DNA of 64,000 nt from Sthenelais limicola (Eukaryota > Annelida > Polychaeta > Phyllodocida > Sigalionidae): the NCBI GenBank assembly GCA_942159475.1, contig OW804097.1, forward strand, positions 115,766,169 to 115,830,168. The letters are read 5' to 3'. Under the pieces are notes generated by a model. The model was given only the letters and a program-made list of their open reading frames with translations. It did not search any database and was not told where the DNA came from. Shown here one piece after another: positions 56,728 to 64,000 of this stretch; position 1 is the first letter of the stretch; every line of letters starts with the position of its first letter. Position numbers and translations under genes: made by a program.

Positions 56728-57866
56728 TGAGACTTGGAGGGAACTTCAGTATCCAAGGGTGACATTCCATTTTTGTCTATTGGTGCAGATCATGCATGTG
56801 AACACCTGAACAAGCTAATGAAGGTTCGCTCTGGACTGGTTGGCATTTCTAAGAATGCAAATGCTAGACAGCAATTTTTCATGGCTTCACCAGAAATGTC
56901 CTGCCTCTCAAGAGAGTTGGATTTGAAGGAGACAAAGGATCTTTATGGCAGGTTGATGGTCCTTGCAAGATCCAACCGAGAAATCAACCAGAATTATGCC
57001 ATAGAAAACTATGAGTTCACTTTGACCCCAAGGGCACTATTTTCCCTGGATGGAGCAATGCTGCCATGCACTGACAAATCAAAGTTAATCAATGCACTGA
57101 AAAATTTGACAAGTGTAGATAGCCCACATCAAAATTCTGGATTCCTGCTGTACTGTCCTGTAACTACAGACTCAGTTTATGCAATTCCTACAGATGATGG
57201 ATATCCAAGTCGCAAGATTGCTCTGGTGGATGGTATAGTAGTTGTCCAGAAGTTAACTAAGTTGTGACAGTAAAGGACCTCAGTGAATGGTTTAATGACC
57301 AACTGATATCTCTAACAAGAGACTTTGATGAGATAATTCTGGTGTTTGACACCTACAGGGCTGATTCCCTAAGGCTTGCCACAAGAGAGAAGAGAAGACA
57401 GGGAAAGGATTCAATCCAGTATCAGGTAAAAGATGATACAAGCATCAAAAACATTCCAATGAGTCGATTCCTTTCTCATGACCAAACAAATGCTGACCTT
57501 ACTGGATATCTTGCTACCAAGATCCTCAAATATAACAAAGACTCAAACAAAGTAGTAATTTTTTCTGCCTCAGGATGTACTAAAAGCAACCATCCATTAC
57601 ATTTTGAAGACAACCATGAAGAAGCAGACACATTGTTGATCCACCAGGCAGTGTAGGCATCTCAGAGAAACCCCTTGGACGCACCACTGATGTTCTTCTC
57701 CCCAGACACAGATGTATTAATATTAGTTATAGCCAATTATGAACTCTTGCTGAGAAATACATGCATTTCATTGGCATCTGGGGTTGTGGAAATAAAGCCA
57801 GGATGGACATGTCTTGGTGTGGAATGTGCAAAGGCTTTGCCAGTGTTCCATGCATTCACAGGTTGA
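56728..57866 (+). pseudogene. Broken invertebrate FEN/PIN-like nuclease-related ORF
   Basis: Three open pieces: 56734-57267 without an ATG, 57264-57656, and 57675-57866 in the second frame after a TAG. In the first piece GADHACEHLNKLMKVRSGLVG and ARQQFFMASPE resemble an uncharacterised invertebrate family I recall with a GxDxAxExxNKxxK..GG motif. The other pieces carry ILVFD, RADSLR, NADL, EEADTLLIH, FFSPDTDVLIL and ALPVFHAFTG. In order these resemble FEN1/XPG metal-site motifs (EAEA, D-x-D, and LxG-C/S-D), where the last Asp should follow HAFTG but a stop intervenes. Breaks: a stop just before the first piece, a frameshift at about 57258-57267, the TAG at 57654 and the stop at 57864. It is therefore non-functional. 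The nuclease assignment is my inference. Confidence 0.7.
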
Positions 57867-58169
57867 TATATAATAAAATCCAGCAGAAATTGTAGACAGA
57901 CCCTTCATTTATACATGGAAAACTAGTAGTCTTATTGCATGTTTTCTATAATATCTAATATTAATTTTCTTTGACACCATTGCCAATAATTTGCAACTTT
58001 ACTGTAATCTTTAACAAATACGGTACCTTAGTTTACATGGGTAATGTTTATGTGGTGACCCCATTTGACCTTAATATCTTACAAGATATTAATGTATAAT
58101 TAAATCCACCATGTCACTGCATTATAAAGTCCAAATGCCATGAAAATATTAGTTTTGTACCCAGATTTA

Positions 58170-58809
58170 GAATTTTGTATTAATTAAAAATAATTTTTCA
58201 CTTTTTTTACAAAAACATTGATAATTTGCAAAAATACGCTTCAGTCCAGATGACATCATCCATTTTAAGATTGCTGACATTCTGACGTTTCCAAAAATAT
58301 ATAGTTTTACTAATCTGTTAATGATTTAGAATTTTTTATTATTTAAAAATCATATTTTTTACTTTTTTTACAAAAACATTGATAATTTGGAAAAATACAC
58401 TTCGGTCCTAATGACATCATCCATTTTAAGATTGCTGACGTTCTGATGTTTCCAAAAATATATAGTTTTACTAATCTCTTAATGATTTAAACGATTTAGA
58501 ATTTTGTATTAATTAAAAATCATATTTTTCCCTTTTTTTACAAAAACATTGATAATTTGCAAAAATACGCTTCGGTCCAAATGACATCATCCATTTTAAA
58601 ATTGTTGACGTTCTGACGTTTCCAAAAATGTATAGTTTTACTAATCTCTTAATGATTTAGAATTTTTTATTAATTAAAAATCATATCTTTCACTTTTTTA
58701 ACAAAAATATTGATAATTCGCAAAAATAGACTTTGGCGCAAATGACATCATCCATTTTCTGATTGCTGACGTTCTGACGTTTCCAAAAATGTATAGTTTT
58801 ACTAATCTC
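58170..58809 (-). repeat. Right subterminal ~160-bp repeats, four inverted units
   Basis: AGTTTTACTAATCT recurs ending near 58317, 58477, 58647 and 58808, a period of about 160-170 bp. Each unit has TTGATAATTTGCAAAAATA, ATGACATCATCCATTTT and GACGTTCTGACGTTTCC. They are the reverse complement of the left array. Confidence 0.92.
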
Positions 58810-59054
58810 CAAAAAATGCCAACGAAAATACATAGTGAACCTGACTATAAATAAAATTGTTTACAATATTTCATCTTTATCTTTTATGCACAATGTAAGG
58901 TTATATCTTATAGGATAAAGAAGGGAAAATTGCCTTTTAATATCATATCAGGTAATGTCCATAAACTTTGTAATTAAACTTTGTCATTTATGCTGCACCT
59001 GCCACATTACATTACTAAAACATGTGTAACCATGAAACCCTAAAATGATCGTGT

Positions 59055-59312
59055 GTGCAGTGTAGTTCAGTTGATCTGAACTGCACCCGAAACTGCACCT
59101 TTCAAACACCCGAAACTGCACCTTTCAGACACCGCAAACTGCCCCTTTCAAAAAACCCAAACTGCACCTGTCAAACACCCCAAACTGCCCCTTCAAACAC
59201 CCAAAACTGCCCCTTTCAAACACCTCAAACTGCCCCTTTCAAACACCCCAGACTGCACCTTCAAACACCCCAAACTGCATCTTTCAGACACCCCAAAACT
59301 CTCAATAAATAA
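59055..59312. repeat. ~20-bp AAACTGCACCTTTCAAACACC repeat
   Basis: About ten irregular units of AAACTGC(A/C)CC(T)TTTCAAACACCC. Related pieces recur at 61305 and 61590. The 85-codon ORF is a repeat artefact. Confidence 0.85.
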
Positions 59313-59812
59313 TGTAAAATATTATTACATTATCTAAGCTTCTCTAAGGCCTTCATTGGAGAATGCGTTTGGATCCTAAATTTACACCTCAAATTCAAAA
59401 AGAATTACTCAAATTGCTTTTTATGACGCCATTACAGAAATAGAATCGCAATTGTTCCTTATTAGTTCTGTATCATCACATTATTTTGTTAATAACAACA
59501 GAGAAATTATCCCCAGAACCTTTGCACTATGTTCATGTAAGATCTATTTCCTTAGTGCACAAATGAATGGAAAAACGCGGTGCATAGCGATGTAATTGTT
59601 GCCTTTTCATCATTTGGGACATTTGAAAATAAAAATAAGAAGCATTACTACACAATGCTTCTGGGCCTATTGCATAATAAGTCCTCATTTAAAATATTCC
59701 TTGCTAAGCTATGAGTTCTCGCTTAGGTAGGAAATTCCTACTGTGGGAATAGTAATTAGCAATGTATAGCAAATTCCTTCCCTAAAAGTTCCTTCCCAGC
59801 AAGGAAAAGTAG
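59313..59812. other. Intergenic DNA, nothing recognised
   Basis: AT-rich, no supportable ORF or element. Confidence 0.3.
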
Positions 59813-60105
59813 GTTAAAGCTGCATATTACAACAAACAAAATCTTACTTGAATAATCACTTGCAGGACTTAACTTATGGTTATCAATATTCTGCTGCTTT
59901 ACAGGACTAAACTTATCGTTATCAATATTCTGCTGCTTTACTTATAGCAGATGGCACAATGGAGGGTTCAAACCACTCAAGACACATCAGAAAACAGGTC
60001 GAACCCTGAAGGGGTGAGTCCCATTTTCCGATTGTGTGGAGATCAGTTCAAACCCGAACAGAGTGCGACTTGCTATTTATTACAGACTTGCTATTTATTA
60101 CAGAC
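59813..60105. repeat. Family K-like start and local duplications
   Basis: TTAAAGCTGCATATTACAAC resembles a family K end. ATCAATATTCTGCTGCTTTAC with preceding CAGGACT occurs twice in tandem (about 59870-59940) and again near 61660-61700. CTTGCTATTTATTACAGA is duplicated at 60069-60104. Confidence 0.55.
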
Positions 60106-61133
60106 TGCTACGGCTGACTGTTGGGAAAGGCTGACTGACGACTAGGAATAGGCTAGCTGACAACTGGGAAAGACTAGTGACACCGGGAGAGACTGGGTTC
60201 AAATTGTGCAGCTTTTGCCGGTGGGCTCTGCGGGCATGAAACACGGTCCGGAACACCCATGGGGCTGCACAGGAGGTCAAGTTGTGGAATGCAGTCCAGA
60301 AATGGATGTGAGACAGCATAGGAGACAAGCCTGGACACACACCATAGCGCTTATAGCCTATACCACAACTTCGAAAGAACGGCATTGCCTTGGAGGATAA
60401 CATCTGGAATGGCCTTGACTGTAGGTGGAAGGGGGTTCACTTACGGCGCGGCCCCTGGAAACCTGCAGTCGCTAAGTGGAGCCTGATCAGCTCTGCTGGG
60501 GCACCTCTTGAAGAACACCAGGTACAGTCTAAGCCCCGAAACCTGGCAAGAGGAAGACTGCTGATGAAGCAGACAAGGCAACGAGAAGCATGCACAGCAT
60601 GTATTAGAACAACCGAACCTGCTACGGCTGACTGTTGGGAAAGGTTGACTGACGACTAGGAATAGGCTAGCTGACAACTGGGAAAGACTAGTGACACCGG
60701 GAGAGACTGGGTTCAAATTGTGCAGCTTTTGCCGGTGGGCTCTGCGGGCATGAAACACGGTCCGGAACACCCATGGGGCTGCACAGGAGGTCAAGTTGTG
60801 GAATGCAGTCCAGAAATGGATGTGAGACAGCATAGGAGACAAGCCTGGACACACACCATAGCGCTTATAGCCTATACCACAACTTCGAAAGAACGGCATT
60901 GCCTTGGAGGATAACATCTGGAATGGCCTTGACTGTAGGTGGAAGGGGGTTCACTTACGGCGCGGCCCCTGGAAACCTGCAGTCGCTAAGTGGAGCCTGA
61001 TCAGCTCTGCTGGGGCACCTCTTGAAGAACACCAGGTACAGTCTAAGCCCCGAAACCTGGCAAGAGGAAGACTGCTGATGAAGTAGACAAGGCAACGAGA
61101 AGCATGCACAGCATGTATTAGAACAATCAAAAC
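60106..61133. repeat. 514-bp tandem duplication, near identical
   Basis: GCTACGGCTGACTGTTGGG starts at 60106 and again at 60620. The two 514-bp units differ at only a few sites, for example GGCTGACTGACG versus GGTTGACTGACG and AAGCAGACAAGG versus AAGTAGACAAGG. This is much younger than the surrounding repeats. It has a higher GC content than its flanks. ORFs of 64-158 codons occur on both strands, repeat with the unit, and match nothing I know. Confidence 0.95.
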
Positions 61134-61645
61134 CTATATTTTAAAAAGTACATTTAACTTGTACAGCCTTGAGTTTAGCTGAAGGAGGCTAGATTCACCA
61201 CAATCTGTAGGCCTAACTTATGCGGCCAGGGCCTACACAGCCTCAACCAGATAGTGTATTTTAATCAAGCCTGAACTGATTGAGTGAACAGTTTGAATCA
61301 ACCAAACTGCCCCCCAAAACTGCACCTTTCTAACTACTCATGTGTGTAATAATTATAGCAAATGGCCCGATGGAGGGTTCAAACTGATCAAGACCATTAT
61401 TTATTACACACTCTATTTGGATGTTAAAAAGTAAATTTAACTTGTTTAGCCTATAGTTTAGCTCGAGGAGGCTTCATTCACCGCAATTTGTAGGCCTAAG
61501 TTACGCGGTCGGGACGACGTCATCTGGCCTACGCTGCACCAATGAAATTGCGTCTTTGGCCGAACGGCACACGTGAGCGGTTTGTATCAACCGAACTGCA
61601 CCCCCAAACTGCACCTTTCTAACTGCTCATGTGTGTAATAAAGGA
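61133..61645. repeat. ~280-bp diverged tandem duplication
   Basis: AAAAAGTACATTTAACTTGT, TTTAGCTGAAGGAGGCT and TTGTAGGCCTAA at 61138-61225 recur at 61418-61505. CCAAAACTGCACCTTTCTAAC and TCATGTGTGTAATAA at 61310-61350 recur at 61595-61640. It shares AATGGAGGGTTCAAAC with 59955. Confidence 0.8.
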
Positions 61646-61835
61646 CTAAACTCACCGTTATCAATATTCTGCTGCTCTACAGGACTTAAGTTACAGTTAT
61701 CAAAATTCTGCTGATCTGCTATGTTTATACAATAATTGCATGCAAATGAAGCAATATCGAGTGAAGCCATCACAGGAAAGGAGCTCAGCAGGTCAACGAA
61801 ATATCAGTGTTGACCTTTATGAAGCTATGTCTAAT

Positions 61836-62145
61836 TTAGAGCTGCTTTCTCAGCTATTATGACAACACAAATTTAATCATGACTTTATTGATAGTGCTGG
61901 AGCTATCAATATCCAGCTGCTGTAATGTTTATATAAGAATTGGAAGTGGAATAAGCTGAGAGAAAAAGGCTATAGTTGAGCGATAATAAGTGAAGTTATC
62001 ATAGAAAAGCATTCAAACGAGTCCTTCAAATACAAATAAGGACATTTGAAAAACCCTGTAGCAAAAACAACACAACAGAATCAGTCAAATAACATTTAGA
62101 TGGGTCGGAAAAGAATGGAACAAAAAGTAGATAATTAACTTTAAT
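61836..62145 (+). mobile_element. Family K element, right end lost
   Basis: Starts TTAGAGCTGCTTTCTCAGC and shares GAGCGATAATAAGTGAAGTT, AAATACAAATAAGGACATTT and GTCAAATAACATTTAGATGG with 51479-51842. The right TIR is not recognisable. Confidence 0.7.
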
Positions 62146-62149
62146 AAGA

Positions 62150-62528
62150 TCTTAGAGAATCTTGTTCTGTTGTATAACATCTGCTCTGTCTGGAATGAAC
62201 TACCAAGAAACCTAAGGCAAATAGCTGACTTTTAAGAAATTGACGAAAGGGTTTTTCGGTTTGTTCTACATTTTCTGAGCTCTTGTTGATACTGATTGAA
62301 CTGTTCTCTGCTTATTCTCTGCTTACTATGTGGCTTACTATGTGTGTATTACTCATGTTTTACATGACAAGGTTCTCTAATTAGCTATATATCACTCGTC
62401 TGGTCGACCAAACATCAGGTGACGGTGGAAGACCACCTGAGGGTGAACCCATGTTGTGTATAAAAAGTGAGTGTGAAACGAATGTACAAACAATGTTACC
62501 TGATTAAAGATCTTGAATAAAAAAAAAA
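62150..62528 (+). pseudogene. LINE 3' end: RT C-terminal remnant, 3' UTR and A tail
   Basis: At about 62188-62232 one frame reads CSVWNELPRNLRQIADF before a stop. This is the WNxLPxxlR motif common near the C-terminus of non-LTR retrotransposon reverse transcriptases. It is followed by about 290 bp without coding and by an A10 tract at 62519-62528 after GATCTTGAAT. The 5' part is missing, as in 5'-truncated LINE insertions. The clade is uncertain. Confidence 0.65.
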
Positions 62529-62737
62529 GGAAAATATTAAGTAAGGATTAGTTATGCAACAGCCCCCTGGAAGCCAGCGCTTTTTGTCAGCCCATATTAG
62601 GAATTGGTGATGATGATGGAGGCAGCTGTTTTACACCAGGCTTTGAGCTCTCTCCAGCCGCCTCTTAAGGTAATCCCAACATTGCTGTCTGTTTTAGCCA
62701 GCTGGCTTCTGGTCTTCAGACTGGTATTTGTTATGTA

Positions 62738-62860
62738 ATAGGGGAGTTGCATGTGCTAGTACATGCTGGGATTGTATTTAAATAATTTTATTTACCCAAA
62801 CATTATGTGGTATAGTTTGACAGGATAATTAAACAACTGTGATTTCTCTCTGATGTTGAT
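62738..62860. mobile_element. Family D fragment
   Basis: AATAGGGGAGTTGCATGTGC and ACATGCTGGGATTGTATTT match one end of the long D copies. The remainder is missing. Confidence 0.6.
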
Positions 62861-63439
62861 GTGTGGAAGAAGATAAGAAGGAATACCATCAGTCCCTGTT
62901 GATCAGTTAACATCCTCATAAAAAAACAGCTGGGCCATGGAGTCGGCTCTCCCAATTTGGTGGAAAGTTCCTCCTGTTTTAATTGTAATCATCAGTATTT
63001 CTTTTACCACATACCATAAAGTGATTGGGTAGCCGACGTTTATTGACACTTCAATTACCAAAGCATCTGGCCTTTCCCCCCTTCCCTCTTCCCCCATCCC
63101 TCTTCCCTGTTAAGGAATCCCGCGCTAAACTATACACATTATTCTCAGATGAGGCTAATGGAAAAAATAACACGAATAAAGTCTTACAAATCATCAATAG
63201 AAAATTGACATAAGGTCTGTTGTTGATTATAAGAAAGTTATAGTGTTCATTATCACAAGTAATTGGAATTAAAAATCAAGAGGATAGTTTTTTCAAAACA
63301 AGTACAGGATACAGGGCATCACCAGACTACATTACATCGTTTTTAGGTGCTTACACATCATTATCATGATAGTCAAAAAAGCAAAAAATGGTAGCTATCA
63401 AGACTTATTATCTCTGGTCTAAAGATTCAGTTCAGATCT
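62861..63439. other. Intergenic DNA, nothing recognised
   Basis: A short C/T-rich tract (63070-63110) and no supportable gene. Confidence 0.35.
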
Positions 63440-63715
63440 GACAAAGAATTATTTAGCAAAATCTTTATCGAAAATTGAAAATATTTTCACCAATAGCAGC
63501 ATAGTGTGTATAAAATTTAATGATCTATAAAAACCAAATGCATGATTTGAAGGATGAAGGTTTCTGTTAGGTTTCCATAACAGATGAATAATGATATTAG
63601 AGAACTGACAAATACTCAATGCTGAACATGGTATGTTTTCTAAAGATTTCACACTGACATACACGTCCCATAAGTCTGAGTGATTCAAGATGGCGGCCAT
63701 GCAAGTCCCCTATTT
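63440..63715. mobile_element. Family D element
   Basis: Interior ATTTTCACCAATAGCAGCAT, AAAACCAAATGCATGATTTG and AATGCTGAACATGG, then GATGGCGGCCATGCAAGTCC at the right end. The left TIR is eroded. Confidence 0.75.
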
Positions 63716-63981
63716 ACCATGAGGACGGGATTGCCCTCTAGAAGTTTGTGTAAGTGTATACAATACCTCTTTTATCATTACATTTGCGTTTTAGAGTTCT
63801 GAGTATATACTCTTTTTTTCCATCTCGCAAAGCTGAAAGGTACTGCTGTATATATGATCATGTTTTATGTGACACTTTAATTGTGTTGTAGAGTAACACT
63901 GATGTATATTGCAAAGCATGGAAGTAAAGGGAGGTCATTTGTAGCTGAGAATACAGCTGTAATATGCCAGAAATCTACCTC

Positions 63982-64000
63982 TTAAGGGCCTTGTCCACTA
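63982..64000. mobile_element. Start of a family E element, cut by the window end
   Basis: TTAAGGGCCTTGTCCACTA matches the first bases of family E, including the TTAA. The rest lies beyond the window. Confidence 0.6.

Larger units (their letters stand above)
55783..58847 (+). mobile_element. 3.07-kb TIR transposon with subterminal repeats and a nuclease-like relic
   Basis: The left end (TAGTCAGGTTCACTGTGT) and the right end, read on the minus strand, match over about 85 bp. That stretch includes CGTTGGCATTTTTTGGAG and GATTAGTAAAACTATACAT. The flanks are TTAA (55779-55782) and TAAA (58848-58851), consistent with an eroded TTAA duplication. Inside each end is an array of ~160-bp units: three on the left, four inverted on the right. 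A broken ORF occupies the middle. The superfamily is not identified. TTAA duplication would fit Kolobok or piggyBac, but the ORF resembles neither. Confidence 0.88.

Noticed and set aside
60441..60917. 158-codon minus ORF across the 514-bp duplication
   Set aside because: The shorter version at 60098-60403 is the same frame in the other unit. No homologous motif was recognised, so I list only the repeat.

Overview
This window looks like non-model invertebrate genomic DNA from a draft assembly. It is AT-rich and intron-scale, contains a 200-N scaffold gap, and has very low gene density. It is dominated by short dispersed elements with terminal inverted repeats (TIRs), minisatellites, SINE- and LINE-like debris and one intact gene. 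Nothing resembles a bacterial layout: there are no operons and no ribosome-binding sites. The single-exon neuropeptide-type GPCR and a repeat unit containing a TTTACGCCC..TATATCAAGGGCGG core suggest a marine bilaterian, with a lophotrochozoan my best but unproven guess.

Only one gene is convincing: an intact 463-residue rhodopsin-class GPCR at 48697-50088 (+), related by motif to FMRFamide/neuropeptide receptors. It has an upstream in-frame stop and downstream polyadenylation signals. A second coding relic at 56728-57866 (+) is broken by a frameshift and stops. It carries residues that fit a FEN/XPG-like (PIN superfamily) nuclease core. It lies inside a 3.07-kb element (55783-58847) with long TIRs, arrays of ~160-bp subterminal repeats and a TTAA/TAAA flank. 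This is the most interesting object in the window.

Layout. 1-9.5 kb: copies of a ~235-bp TIR element (family A), a ~410-bp TIR element (family B), a ~600-bp repeat ending in a large hairpin (family G), and an ~82-bp tandem array. 9.5-11 kb: a 1.37-kb TA-flanked transposon inside a family B copy. 11.6-16.9 kb: a ~85-bp minisatellite with about 45 units, split by a 1.2-kb TA-flanked transposon that holds a tRNA-like sequence. 17-29 kb: families A, B, C, D, K and L, the assembly gap, and a TTAA-flanked element with an internal palindrome. 29-34 kb: C-rich and purine-rich low-complexity DNA with A copies. 34-48 kb: more elements, three minisatellites, a GACAAA-reiterated element and tRNA-like fragments. 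48-51 kb: the GPCR. 51-64 kb: families A, B, K, F, E and N, the nuclease-relic transposon, a near-perfect 514-bp tandem duplication, and a LINE 3' end.

The genes do not form a pathway. The window reads as one receptor gene embedded in successive layers of DNA transposons, and the nesting lets insertion order and target-site duplications (TSDs) be read directly. Family letters A to N are my own labels. No database search was possible, so family names from the literature are used only where a motif supports them. Intron-containing genes could have been missed.
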